Positions 17,811 to 26,532 of a stretch of DNA of 64,000 nucleotides are shown one piece after another. Position numbers and translations under genes: made by a program. Source of the stretch: JABCPE02 sp963520375 (GTDB taxonomy: Bacteria > Bacteroidota > Bacteroidia > Flavobacteriales > Weeksellaceae); assembly GCA_963520375.1 (NCBI GenBank), contig CAUQQF010000005.1, positions 22,045 through 86,044 on the forward strand, given 5' to 3'. Positions within the stretch are counted from its first letter, which is position 1. Each line of letters begins with the position of its first letter. Below the pieces are notes generated by a model. That model searched no databases. It was not told where the DNA came from and saw only the letters and a list, made by a program, of their open reading frames with translations.

Positions 17811-18988
17811 AAACGCCATCTATACATAGTGAATTATATAGTCAGACTAACTTACTAGATTTAGTACTAGTACTTATTTATGTTTTATTTATATTGAGGC
17901 AATTTTCTGTTTACATCAAAATAAGTCGAAAAATAGGATTTTTTTCCCTTTTGATGGGACTTATGCATTTTTTTGTGACATTTATTTCATATAGTTTTGT
18001 GATAAGTGGTTCTGCAGATGCTAAATATTACTATTGGGAATCCACATATATAACAGATTGGGGATTGTCCTATCTTTCTAATGGAACCTCTTTTATTGTC
18101 TTTTTGAATTACATGTTGGTTCAGTGGTTTCAGTTGTCATTTTTGGGATGTTTTTTAGTTTTTTCTTTCATTTCTTATTTGGGATGCTTGAAATTATTTA
18201 AAATCATTATTAATATTACTCATAAAGACTACAATGGTTGGTATTTTTTCTTATTACTTATAGGTGTTCATTTTTGGACTGTTTCTCTCGGAAAAGACTC
18301 TCTCATGTTCTATGCTATGTGCTGTCTGTGTTACAATATATATTTTGATAAACCCAAGATCCATTACATTTTACCATTGTTATTGGTAGGGTTTATTAGG
18401 TTGCATGTCCTTATTTTTGTATTACTAGGAGGAGGTATTAGTTATGTTTTTACTAACAATAAGATAAAAATGCAGACCAAATTTGCTTTTGCAGGGCTTG
18501 TTTTTGGGGCTTTGTTGTTCCTTATTCCTTTCTTTTTAAAGGAAATAGCGGTTACCAATATCAGCGATATAGAAGGAAAACTACAAAATTCTATGAATGC
18601 TAATTTAGAAGGAGGAGCAGGAGTAGATATGAAAGATAGTAATCTCATCGTAAAATGGTTCAGTTACATGTTCAGACCTTTTATTTTTGAAGCTCGAGAC
18701 CCAATGTTTTTAGTCTCGGCGTTGGAAAATTTAGTTTGGTTGTATATCTTTTTCATCATAATCAAAGGTTTATTTTTTGATAAAATTAAGACAAATTATA
18801 TCTTGTGGAGTTATGTAGGAATTATATTGGCATGTACGCTTCCTTTGGCTTATACACTTGCTAATTTTGGGATTTCGATGAGACAAAAGATTATGATATT
18901 CCCATTTTTCTTAATTTTATTTTTTATTGTAAAAAACCACAGAAACTCATTCTATGAAAATTCTATTTCTGACCAAATACACGAGTAA
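17807..18988 (+). CDS. Wzy/EpsG-like polysaccharide polymerase
   Basis: A 393-residue polytopic membrane protein with about ten hydrophobic segments. The middle has SLGKDSLMFYAMCCLCYNIYF followed by a conserved-looking GFIRLHVLIF, blocks seen in EpsG-type and Wzy-type polymerases. These enzymes join lipid-linked repeat units in the periplasm. The coding sequence is AT-rich compared with the flanking housekeeping genes, as is usual for serotype-specific genes. It overlaps the flippase gene by 4 bases and the next glycosyltransferase gene by 35. Confidence 0.75.
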   Translation: MKTPSIHSELYSQTNLLDLVLVLIYVLFILRQFSVYIKISRKIGFFSLLMGLMHFFVTFISYSFVISGSADAKYYYWESTYITDWGLSYLSNGTSFIVFLNYMLVQWFQLSFLGCFLVFSFISYLGCLKLFKIIINITHKDYNGWYFFLLLIGVHFWTVSLGKDSLMFYAMCCLCYNIYFDKPKIHYILPLLLVGFIRLHVLIFVLLGGGISYVFTNNKIKMQTKFAFAGLVFGALLFLIPFFLKEIAVTNISDIEGKLQNSMNANLEGGAGVDMKDSNLIVKWFSYMFRPFIFEARDPMFLVSALENLVWLYIFFIIIKGLFFDKIKTNYILWSYVGIILACTLPLAYTLANFGISMRQKIMIFPFFLILFFIVKNHRNSFYENSISDQIHE

Positions 18989-19982
18989 AGGCGCCAACTC
19001 TCGTTATCGTTCTTATAACTACAAAAAATGGTTTGAGAAAGAGGGCGTAGAGGTTTCTTATTCGCCGTTGTTTAATGATTTCTATTTCAGATACCTGCAT
19101 GGTAATATTCTGATGAAAAACATGGTGGCGCTTTGGTGTATGGTAAAGAGAGTTTTTTATTTGTTTTTTTATGCAAAGAAATACGATCATGTGGTCATAG
19201 AATATGAGCTTTTCCCAAAACTCCCACTGGGTTTTGAATTGTTTTTTTTAAAGAAAATAAAATCTTTCAGTCTTGATTTTGATGATAATATTTCTGCAAA
19301 TTACGCAGGAACGAGTTTGCAGAACAAAATTCCAGAGCTGATGAAATTAGCCAAATTTGTCACCGTGGGAAATCACTGGTATATTTCTGAATTTCAGGGG
19401 AATTTGATTTATCTTCCGACGGTAATAGATTTAGATAAATATCCTCTCTACAGTCTTCAAAAAGAAAACGATGCCAAGGAAATAGTCTGGATGGGTTCTC
19501 CTTCTACGACAAAGCATTTCAAACTAGTGGACAAAGCCCTCGGAAGGCTTTCCGAAAAATATGATTTTACCCTAAAAGTTATCGGCGGAAAAGTAGAGCT
19601 GGATAAAAGAATTAAAACTAAATTTGAGGATTGGAATGCTCAAACCGAGAATAAAGACTTAGCTGAGAGTACCATAGGCATCATGCCCTTGGAAAACAGC
19701 TATTGGGAAATGGGAAAATGTGGATTCAAACTTATCCAATACATGGCCAGCGGCATCCCTGTGGTGGCATCTCCACTTCCCGCGAATAGGGACATTGTGA
19801 CCAGTGATGTAGGTTTCACAGCGGAGAGCGAGGACGAATGGTATGAGAAATTATCCCTTCTGCTGGAGAGTTTTGAACTTCGCCAAAAAATGGGACAGGC
19901 AGGAAGAAAAAGAGCCGAAGAGAGCTATTCATACCAAGTTTGGGGCAAAAAATATGTAGAACTATTAAAAAACAATATATAG
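18954..19982 (+). CDS. Glycosyltransferase (GT4-like)
   Basis: A 342-residue protein starting MKILFLTKYTSKGANSRYRS. It has the GT-B architecture: an N-terminal acceptor domain, then a nucleotide-sugar domain. The C-terminal half contains IVWMGSPSTTKHF, STIGIMPLENS, the donor-binding-like MGKCGFKLIQYMASGIPVV, and a terminal helix QKMGQAGRKRAEESYS. It is expected to add a sugar to the lipid-linked repeat on the cytoplasmic face. Donor and acceptor cannot be told. The start overlaps the polymerase gene by 35 bases. Confidence 0.85.
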   Translation: MKILFLTKYTSKGANSRYRSYNYKKWFEKEGVEVSYSPLFNDFYFRYLHGNILMKNMVALWCMVKRVFYLFFYAKKYDHVVIEYELFPKLPLGFELFFLKKIKSFSLDFDDNISANYAGTSLQNKIPELMKLAKFVTVGNHWYISEFQGNLIYLPTVIDLDKYPLYSLQKENDAKEIVWMGSPSTTKHFKLVDKALGRLSEKYDFTLKVIGGKVELDKRIKTKFEDWNAQTENKDLAESTIGIMPLENSYWEMGKCGFKLIQYMASGIPVVASPLPANRDIVTSDVGFTAESEDEWYEKLSLLLESFELRQKMGQAGRKRAEESYSYQVWGKKYVELLKNNI

Positions 19983-19985
19983 ATT

Positions 19986-21878
19986 ATGTGCGGTATCAAT
20001 GGGCTGGTGTATAAAAATGCAGAAAACACAGATGTTCAGAACATTATAGGAAAAATGAACCAAAAAATCATTCATCGTGGGCCTGATGAAGATGGTTTTT
20101 TCATAGAACATTTGGAAGACAAAACGATAGCTTTCGCTATGAGAAGGCTTTCTATCGTTGATTTATCCACGGGGAAACAACCGATTTTTACTGAAGACAA
20201 GAGTAAAGTTATTGTTTTTAATGGTCAAATTTACAATTCCGAAGAACTGAAAAAAACACTCGTTCAGAAAGGTTTTGTTTTTCATACTTCTTCTCCTGCG
20301 GAAGTGGTGCTGAAACTTTATGAATGTTTTGGTTTAGAGGCTTTTAAGATGCTTGACGGTGTGTTTGCTTTTTCTATTTATGATAAAATTTTGGGCAAAA
20401 TTTTCATTGCTCGGGATTTTTTCGGTGACAAACCGTTGCACTATCAGCATTCTGAAAAAGGTCTAATCTGGGCATCGGAGCTGAAATCCATTATTTCCGT
20501 TTTGGATAAAAAACCAGAAATTGACAACACGGGGTTGAATCTCTATTTTCAGCTAACCTATATCCCTGCGCCTTTTACTATATATAAGGGAATCAGTAAG
20601 TTAGAGTCCAATAGTTTCATAGAATATGATGTAAATACTAATGCTCTTAAAATTCATGAAATCCATACAGAAAAGATTGAGAAACAGCAAGTTAGTTTTG
20701 ATGAGGCTAAGAAAAATGTAAGAAAATTAGTTGAAGAAAGTGTAAGTTCTTGCAGTGTTTCGGATGTTTCGCTGGGGGCTTTCCTGTCGGGAGGAGTGGA
20801 TTCTTCTATTATAAGTCTTTGTTTATCAAAGCAGTCCGATAGTAAAATAGATACTTTTTCCATCGGTTTTGATAAAAAATCTTTTGATGAAACCGAAAAA
20901 TCAAGGCTTGTGGCGAACCTTATCGGCAGTAACCACCATGAATTCGTGATTTCCGAAAAGGATTTGACTTCTCATTTGGATGAGATTCTGCTTAATTTTG
21001 ATGAGCCTTTTGCGGATTCTTCAGCTCTTCCGAGTTATATAGTCGCTTCTAAAACAGCTGATTATGTGAAAGTTGCCCTTACAGGAGATGGAGGCGATGA
21101 GGTTTTCGGAGGGTATAATAAATATTTAATCGGAGGAATTAACCAAAAATATACAAGTCTGGTTCCCAGATTCTTACACCAAAGCGTACTGAAAGTAGCA
21201 AACGCTTTGACCAAACAAAAAGGAGACGAACGAGGACTGAAATTTAAAGTTAGAAAAGCTTTAAACTCAATAGATTATGACCATTCCTTTTTTTATAACA
21301 TTATAAAATTAGGTTTCACGGACAGGGAAATGTCCATTTATCTCAATGAAAAAGACAGAGTCAAAAACCCTCTGGCGTATTATCAGCAAAAAGTACCACA
21401 CCCTAAAAATCTCACGGATTTCAGGAATGTAGATAAGTTGATAAGCCTAGAAGGGGATATGATTGTAAAAGTGGATAGAACGAGTATGTTGGCATCTATG
21501 GAATGCAGGGCTCCGTTTTTGACCAGAGAGATTTGGAATTACACTCTGAGCCTTCCAGATGAGTATCTGCTGAAAGGAAATAACAAGAAAATGATTCTGA
21601 AAAAAGCTTTTGAAAACGAGTTTCCAGAGCAGTTTTTGGAAAAGTCTAAAAAAGGCTTCGGAGTTCCTGTTGGAGACTGGCTTAGACAAGGGATGAGAAG
21701 TGAGCTTTTGAGCTATATAGATGATAAATTCCTAGAAGAACAGGATATATTTGATATTCAGAACATTAAGAAAATAGTTCTCAACCACTTGAATTCTGTG
21801 GAAGACAATTCCTTTAAAATCTGGACTTTTTATTGTTTCCAAAAGTGGTATAAAAACACATATTTAGCAACCAAATAG
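19986..21878 (+). CDS. asnB: Asparagine synthetase B-type glutamine amidotransferase
   Basis: A 630-residue enzyme. The N-terminal Ntn glutaminase domain has Cys2 as nucleophile (MCGINGL, Cys exposed after Met removal) and HRGPDEDG. The C-terminal synthetase domain has the ATP pyrophosphatase loop SGGVDSS (268-274) and LTGDGGDEVFGGY. All catalytic residues look intact. Within polysaccharide loci, AsnB-like proteins are often thought to amidate sugar acids or amino-acid substituents rather than make asparagine. No uronic-acid dehydrogenase is present nearby, so the true acceptor is open. It lies 3 bases after one glycosyltransferase gene and 12 bases before another. Confidence 0.92.
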   Translation: MCGINGLVYKNAENTDVQNIIGKMNQKIIHRGPDEDGFFIEHLEDKTIAFAMRRLSIVDLSTGKQPIFTEDKSKVIVFNGQIYNSEELKKTLVQKGFVFHTSSPAEVVLKLYECFGLEAFKMLDGVFAFSIYDKILGKIFIARDFFGDKPLHYQHSEKGLIWASELKSIISVLDKKPEIDNTGLNLYFQLTYIPAPFTIYKGISKLESNSFIEYDVNTNALKIHEIHTEKIEKQQVSFDEAKKNVRKLVEESVSSCSVSDVSLGAFLSGGVDSSIISLCLSKQSDSKIDTFSIGFDKKSFDETEKSRLVANLIGSNHHEFVISEKDLTSHLDEILLNFDEPFADSSALPSYIVASKTADYVKVALTGDGGDEVFGGYNKYLIGGINQKYTSLVPRFLHQSVLKVANALTKQKGDERGLKFKVRKALNSIDYDHSFFYNIIKLGFTDREMSIYLNEKDRVKNPLAYYQQKVPHPKNLTDFRNVDKLISLEGDMIVKVDRTSMLASMECRAPFLTREIWNYTLSLPDEYLLKGNNKKMILKKAFENEFPEQFLEKSKKGFGVPVGDWLRQGMRSELLSYIDDKFLEEQDIFDIQNIKKIVLNHLNSVEDNSFKIWTFYCFQKWYKNTYLATK

Positions 21879-21890
21879 AAATAAAATATT

Positions 21891-23060
21891 TTGAAAAAAC
21901 TCATTCGTATAACCACTGTACCAATATCTTTTAAAGTGCTTTTAAAAGGGCAGTTGCGGTTTATGGCTTCTAATGGATTTGATGTGAAAGGAGTTTCTTC
22001 TGAAGGAGAGGAGCTAAGGGAAATTCATGAAAATGAAGGGATTGTGATGGAAGCCATCAATATGTCCCGTAAAATAACGCCTTTTCAGGACTTGAAATCG
22101 CTTTGGGAAATGTGGAATTTTTTGAGAAAAGAAAAACCACAGATAGTCCATACCCATACTCCCAAAGCAGGAATTATAGGGATGCTGGCAGCACGATTGG
22201 CAGGAGTTCCACATCGTCTGCATACCGTGGCGGGACTCCCTCTGATGGAGGCTACGGGAATTAAAAGAAAAATTTTAAATTTTGTAGAAAAACTCACATA
22301 CAGCTCTGCTACAAGGGTTTATCCTAATTCCAAAGGCTTGTATGATTTTATTTTGCAAAATAATTTTACCCAAAGTAATAAACTGAAAATCATCGCCAAT
22401 GGTTCTTCTAATGGAATAAATACTACATTTTTTAGTCCAGCGCAAGTGTCAGAAATAGAAAAGGTTGCACTTAGAGAGAAATTGAACATTCACTCTGATG
22501 ATTTTGTGTTTGTGTTTGTGGGAAGAATAGTTAGTGACAAAGGAATAAATGAACTGATAAAAGCATTTTCCGAGCTTCAGGCAGCAGGAAATAATGAATT
22601 AACAGGTATAAAACTTCTTTTGGTAGGAGGTTTGGAGAGTGATTTAGACCCTTTAAATCCAGAAACTTTGGCTGAAATAAATCAAAATAAAGATATCATT
22701 TCTGCGGGCTTTCAGCAGGATGTTCGTCCATTTTTTGCTATTTCTGATGCACTAGTTTTTCCAAGTTATCGCGAGGGATTTCCCAATGTGGTCATGCAGG
22801 CAGGAGCCATGGGACTGCCGAGCATAGTTTCTGATATCAATGGCTGTAATGAAATCATTGTAGAAGGAGAAAATGGGCTGATTATTCCGTCTAAAAATGT
22901 AGAAAAATTAAAAGAAAAAATGCTAACTTTGGCAAGAGACAAAAATTTATATATTAAATTGAAAGAAAACAGCCGCAGAATGATAGAAAATAGGTATGAG
23001 CAATCTGTGGTTTGGAAAGCTCTTTTGGAGGAGTATGAAGGTTTGTTACAAAGTGTTTAA
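21891..23060 (+). CDS. Glycosyltransferase family 4 (PglA/TuaC-like)
   Basis: A 389-residue GT-B glycosyltransferase. The start is TTG at 21891: the next ATG (21963) would remove the conserved KLIRITTVPISFKVLLKGQ block, so TTG is preferred. Landmarks are HTHTPKAGIIGMLAA, the nucleotide-sugar domain FVFVGRIVSDKGI, and the donor motif PSYREGFPNVVMQAGAMG with two glutamate-region residues. In other bacteria, relatives of this type add the second sugar after a PglC-type initiating transferase. The next gene here encodes such a transferase, which fits that order. Confidence 0.9.
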   Translation: MKKLIRITTVPISFKVLLKGQLRFMASNGFDVKGVSSEGEELREIHENEGIVMEAINMSRKITPFQDLKSLWEMWNFLRKEKPQIVHTHTPKAGIIGMLAARLAGVPHRLHTVAGLPLMEATGIKRKILNFVEKLTYSSATRVYPNSKGLYDFILQNNFTQSNKLKIIANGSSNGINTTFFSPAQVSEIEKVALREKLNIHSDDFVFVFVGRIVSDKGINELIKAFSELQAAGNNELTGIKLLLVGGLESDLDPLNPETLAEINQNKDIISAGFQQDVRPFFAISDALVFPSYREGFPNVVMQAGAMGLPSIVSDINGCNEIIVEGENGLIIPSKNVEKLKEKMLTLARDKNLYIKLKENSRRMIENRYEQSVVWKALLEEYEGLLQSV

Positions 23061-23074
23061 AGTCAGTTTTTGAT

Positions 23075-23686
23075 ATGTATAAAAATTTTATTAAACCTGT
23101 CATAGATTTTGTGCTTGCACTTGTAGGATTTTTATTTTTAAGTCCTGTTTTTGTGATGGTTACAATAGGTTTATTTTTTGCAAATGATGGGAAACCGTTC
23201 TTTTTTCAGCTTCGTCCAGGGAAGGATGGGAAGATTTTTAAAATCATCAAATTTAAAACCATGACTGACAAAAAGGACGAAAACGGAAACCTTCTGCCAG
23301 ACGCAGACAGACTCACCAAGATAGGTAGTTTTGTTCGTAAAACTTCTTTGGATGAAATTCCACAGCTGCTGAATGTCATCAAGGGAGATATGTCTCTTGT
23401 CGGGCCAAGACCGCTTTTGCCGAAGTATTTGGAACTTTATAATGATTTTCAGCGCCGAAGAAATGAGGTCAAACCAGGCATCACGGGATGGGCTCAGGTC
23501 AATGGGCGTAATAGCATAAGCTGGGAAAAGAAATTTGAATACGATGTTTGGTATGTCGATAATGTGAGTTTTTTATTAGATATTAAAATATTGATATTGA
23601 CTGTTTTGAAGGTTGTGAAATCAGAAGGAATCAACGAACAGGGACAGGCTACATCAAATGAGTTTAAAGGAAATAACATAGAATAA
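23075..23686 (+). CDS. PglC-like initiating phosphoglycosyl transferase
   Basis: A 203-residue monotopic phosphoglycosyl transferase that moves a phosphosugar from a UDP-sugar to undecaprenyl phosphate, the first membrane step of repeat-unit assembly. A single hydrophobic helix (about 8-35) is followed by the catalytic domain. KFKTM lies at 59-63, the catalytic Asp-Glu pair is Asp93-Glu94 in SLDEIPQL, and SLVGPRPLL is at 107-115. ITGWAQVNGRN follows. Size and motifs match PglC (UDP-diNAc-bacillosamine) rather than long WcaJ-type enzymes. That agrees with the dehydratase, aminotransferase and formyltransferase in the same locus. Confidence 0.93.
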   Translation: MYKNFIKPVIDFVLALVGFLFLSPVFVMVTIGLFFANDGKPFFFQLRPGKDGKIFKIIKFKTMTDKKDENGNLLPDADRLTKIGSFVRKTSLDEIPQLLNVIKGDMSLVGPRPLLPKYLELYNDFQRRRNEVKPGITGWAQVNGRNSISWEKKFEYDVWYVDNVSFLLDIKILILTVLKVVKSEGINEQGQATSNEFKGNNIE

Positions 23687-23689
23687 ATA

Positions 23690-24028
23690 ATGGACAAGAG
23701 GATAAAACTAAAATTTATATATCATAATATGACAAGAAGTAATAGAGCCTATCAGATGTATAAAAATAAGCCTACTTACTATAATGCTTGTCATATCTAT
23801 AATGCTAATAAAATAATATATGATTCTCTAAATCAATTTCTTATAGATGATTTGACAGAAGAACAATTGCAAGAAGTTATCAATTATATATTTCATTTAG
23901 AGAAGTGGTTTATTCAGTTTGATAATGAAAAAAATAAAATAAAAGATATAGAAGAAACCTTTATCTTTCAAGCATTTGATGACCATATACCTTTTCCTAA
24001 AAACTTTTTAAAAATTTTTAATCTATGA
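23690..24028 (+). CDS. Small protein of unknown function in the formyltransferase cassette
   Basis: A 112-residue protein that I do not recognise. It is rich in Tyr, Asn, Lys and Ile, has no membrane segment or signal peptide, and looks mainly helical (for example LTEEQLQEVINYIFHLEKW). It starts three bases after the PglC-like gene, and its stop overlaps the formyltransferase start (ATGA at 24025-24028), so the two are probably translated together. Four sequence lines inside it (23761-24000) average about 23% G+C, far below the flanking genes. It may assist or regulate the formyltransferase, but that is only inferred from the overlap. Confidence 0.6.
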   Translation: MDKRIKLKFIYHNMTRSNRAYQMYKNKPTYYNACHIYNANKIIYDSLNQFLIDDLTEEQLQEVINYIFHLEKWFIQFDNEKNKIKDIEETFIFQAFDDHIPFPKNFLKIFNL

Positions 24029-24777
24029 AATATGGATTTGCAGGAGATAGAGAAATCTCAGTCAAAATATTAGAACTATTAATTAGTTTAGTTCATAGAC
24101 CTAGTTTTTTATTGGTAAGTGAAAACGAAAATGCTACACATACAGATAAACTTATTGAGGTTTCTCAGTTAGATTCTAGTCGAATATTTACTAATAAAGA
24201 TTTGAAATCAAAAGATTTCATAGAAAAAATCAAACAATTTGAAGTAGATTATATTTTTGGGATACATTATCCATTTATTATCAATAAAGAATTGATAAAT
24301 TTTCCTAAAGTAGGTTTTCTAAATTTACATCCGGCTTATTTACCTTATAATAAGGGATGGCATACACCTTCTTGGGCTATTTATGAAGGGACAAAATATG
24401 GAGCGACTCTACACTTTATGTCAGAGAAACTAGATGAAGGAGACATTATCCACCAAAGAGAAGTAATCATCCTTCCAGAAGATACAGCAAATAGTCTGTA
24501 TAAGAGGGTGTTGGATTTAGAATATGAAGTATTTAGGGAAGCTGTTCCTCAGTTAGTTTCTTTAGCACCTAATAGAATTAAACAGATAGAAGAGGGAACA
24601 GAACATAAAAAAACAGATTTGGAAAATATTCGTGAAATTTCCTTATCAGAAGAAATAAAGGCAGGAGATTTAATTAACAAAATTAGAGCATTAACTACTA
24701 ATAACTCTGATGAGGCTGCTTTTTTCGTTGTAGATGGGGTAAGATATAACATTCAAGTAAGAATTATAAAAGAATAA
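24025..24777 (+). CDS. Sugar N-formyltransferase (formyl-THF-dependent)
   Basis: A 250-residue enzyme of the methionyl-tRNA formyltransferase fold. The catalytic triad of this fold is visible: Asn100 and His102 in FLNLHPAYLPYNKG and Asp140 in LDEGDI, at almost the same numbering as in ArnA's formyltransferase domain. It lacks the C-terminal tRNA-binding domain of Fmt and sits inside a polysaccharide operon. It therefore most likely formylates an amino sugar using N10-formyl-tetrahydrofolate. The neighbouring PglE-like aminotransferase suggests a UDP-4-amino-4,6-dideoxy-GlcNAc-type substrate. The first half is very AT-rich (several lines near 20% G+C), a sign of transfer. Confidence 0.85.
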   Translation: MKYGFAGDREISVKILELLISLVHRPSFLLVSENENATHTDKLIEVSQLDSSRIFTNKDLKSKDFIEKIKQFEVDYIFGIHYPFIINKELINFPKVGFLNLHPAYLPYNKGWHTPSWAIYEGTKYGATLHFMSEKLDEGDIIHQREVIILPEDTANSLYKRVLDLEYEVFREAVPQLVSLAPNRIKQIEEGTEHKKTDLENIREISLSEEIKAGDLINKIRALTTNNSDEAAFFVVDGVRYNIQVRIIKE

Positions 24778-24779
24778 AA

Positions 24780-25910
24780 ATGAGTACAAAAATATGGCTT
24801 TCCTCTCCACATATGGGTGGAAGCGAACTTAAATACATCAATGAAGCATTTGACCAAAACTGGGTAGCGCCTTTGGGGCCGAATGTGAATAATTTTGAAA
24901 CGGATTTAGAACAATATCTTTCTGAAAATGTGAAAGTTGCAGCGGTTTCGGCAGGAACGGCAGCTTTGCATTTAGCGCTTGTTATTTTAGGAGTAAAGGC
25001 AGGAGATGAGGTTATTTGCCAGAGTTTTACATTTGCAGCATCGGCGAATCCTATTGTTTATCAAGGAGCTACGCCTGTTTTTGTAGATTCAGAGCCAGAA
25101 ACATGGAATATGTGTCCTGTGGCTTTGGAAACAGCCATTAAAGATAGAATTGCCAAAGGGAAAAAACCAAAAGCCGTCATAGTAGTGCATCTGTATGGGA
25201 TGCCTGCAAAAATGGATGAAATCATAGAAGTTGCCAGCCGATATGAAATCCCAGTGGTAGAAGATGCAGCGGAGGCTCTTGGAAGTTCATACAAAGGGAA
25301 AAAGTGCGGAACTTTTGGTGAAATATCTTTTTTAAGTTTTAATGGAAACAAAATAATAACCACTTCTGGAGGAGGAGCGCTGGTATGCAAAACGCAGGAG
25401 CACAAGGATAAAGCGGTTTTTCTTTCCACTCAGGCAAGAGACAATGCGCCTCATTATCAGCATTCACAGATAGGTTACAACTATAGAATGAGCAATATTT
25501 CAGCGGGAATAGGGCGCGGGCAGATGGAAGTTTTGGATTTAAGGATTTCTCAGCGCCGTAAAAATCATGATTTCTATCAAGAAGTATTTAAGGATATAGA
25601 TGGAATAGAGCTGTTTACAGAGCCAAATTCAGACTTTTTCTCTAATCACTGGCTTTCTGCAATTGTAATTGATGCGCAGAAAACAGGTTTTGACAGAGAG
25701 CAACTTCGTCTGAAACTACAAGAAGAAAATATAGAAAGCCGCCCACTATGGAAGCCGATGCATTTACAGCCTGTCTTTGCTGATGCACCATATTATGGAG
25801 GAAATGTAGCCGAAAATTTATTTAATAATGGGCTTTGCCTGCCTTCGGGATCTAATTTGACAGCTGAAGATTTGGAGAGAATAAAAAATGTAATTGAGAA
25901 CATGTTATGA
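24780..25910 (+). CDS. PglE-like UDP-4-amino-sugar aminotransferase (DegT/DnrJ/EryC1)
   Basis: A 376-residue PLP-dependent aminotransferase. It starts with the family block IWLSSPHMGGSELKYI, has VSAGTAALHLAL (PLP phosphate contact) and EDAAEALGS (161-169, Asp for the pyridine nitrogen), and the Schiff-base lysine Lys191 in SFNGNKIITTSGGG. It is expected to convert the 4-keto product of the dehydratase at 11401 into the 4-amino sugar, with glutamate as donor. It follows the formyltransferase by two bases and overlaps rfbC by 4. Base composition here is back to about 40% G+C. Confidence 0.92.
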   Translation: MSTKIWLSSPHMGGSELKYINEAFDQNWVAPLGPNVNNFETDLEQYLSENVKVAAVSAGTAALHLALVILGVKAGDEVICQSFTFAASANPIVYQGATPVFVDSEPETWNMCPVALETAIKDRIAKGKKPKAVIVVHLYGMPAKMDEIIEVASRYEIPVVEDAAEALGSSYKGKKCGTFGEISFLSFNGNKIITTSGGGALVCKTQEHKDKAVFLSTQARDNAPHYQHSQIGYNYRMSNISAGIGRGQMEVLDLRISQRRKNHDFYQEVFKDIDGIELFTEPNSDFFSNHWLSAIVIDAQKTGFDREQLRLKLQEENIESRPLWKPMHLQPVFADAPYYGGNVAENLFNNGLCLPSGSNLTAEDLERIKNVIENML

Positions 25911-26452
25911 AAGTAAAATCAACGCCACTTAAAAACTGCTATATCATAGAACCTACTGTTTTTGAGGATGACAGAGGGTATTTTTATGAAAAATTTAATG
26001 AACAAAAATTCGAGCAACTGACAGGAATGAATGGGCATTTCGTTCAGGATAATGTTTCCAAATCCTCTTACGGAGTTCTTCGCGGGCTGCATTTGCAGAA
26101 AGGAGAGATGGCTCAGGCGAAGCTGGTGTCTTGTCAGGAGGGAAGAGTCTGGGATGTTGCGGTGGATTTGCGGGAAGATTCGCCTACTTTTGGGCAGTGG
26201 TTTGGTGTGGAGCTTAGCGCTGAAAACAGACTGCAGTTCTACATTCCGAGAGGATTTGCTCATGGATTTTCGGTGCTGAGCCCGACTGCGGTTTTTACTT
26301 ATAAATGTGATAATTTCTATAATAAAGAATCCGAAGGCGGTATCATCTGGAATGATGCAGAGCTTGGTATAGATTGGAAACTTCCAATATCTGATATCAT
26401 TTTATCCGAAAAAGATAAAGTGCAGAAAACCTTCCAAGAAAAGGATTTTTAG
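25907..26452 (+). CDS. rfbC: dTDP-4-dehydrorhamnose 3,5-epimerase
   Basis: A 181-residue cupin epimerase of the RmlC family. Visible landmarks are FVQDNVSKSSYGVLRGLHLQ (residues 45-64, with the catalytic His62 and Arg59), the GRVWDVAVDLR strand and IPRGFAHGFSVLS. It normally makes dTDP-4-keto-L-rhamnose from the 4-keto-6-deoxyglucose nucleotide. No rfbA, rfbB or rfbD is present in this window, so either they lie elsewhere or the enzyme acts on another 4-keto sugar. It is the last gene of the polysaccharide operon and is followed by a terminator at 26482. Confidence 0.92.
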   Translation: MKVKSTPLKNCYIIEPTVFEDDRGYFYEKFNEQKFEQLTGMNGHFVQDNVSKSSYGVLRGLHLQKGEMAQAKLVSCQEGRVWDVAVDLREDSPTFGQWFGVELSAENRLQFYIPRGFAHGFSVLSPTAVFTYKCDNFYNKESEGGIIWNDAELGIDWKLPISDIILSEKDKVQKTFQEKDF

Positions 26453-26481
26453 CTGACGAAACCAAATATCATCATAAAAAT

Positions 26482-26512
26482 AAAGGGGCTTAATGTATTT
26501 AAATCCCTTATT
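26482..26512 (+). terminator. Terminator of the polysaccharide operon
   Basis: An 11-bp stem with one mismatch and one G-T pair (aaggggcttaa against ttaaatccctt), followed by attttatt. It lies about 30 bases after rfbC. Confidence 0.6.
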
Positions 26513-26532
26513 TTATTATTTAAAATTCGTGT

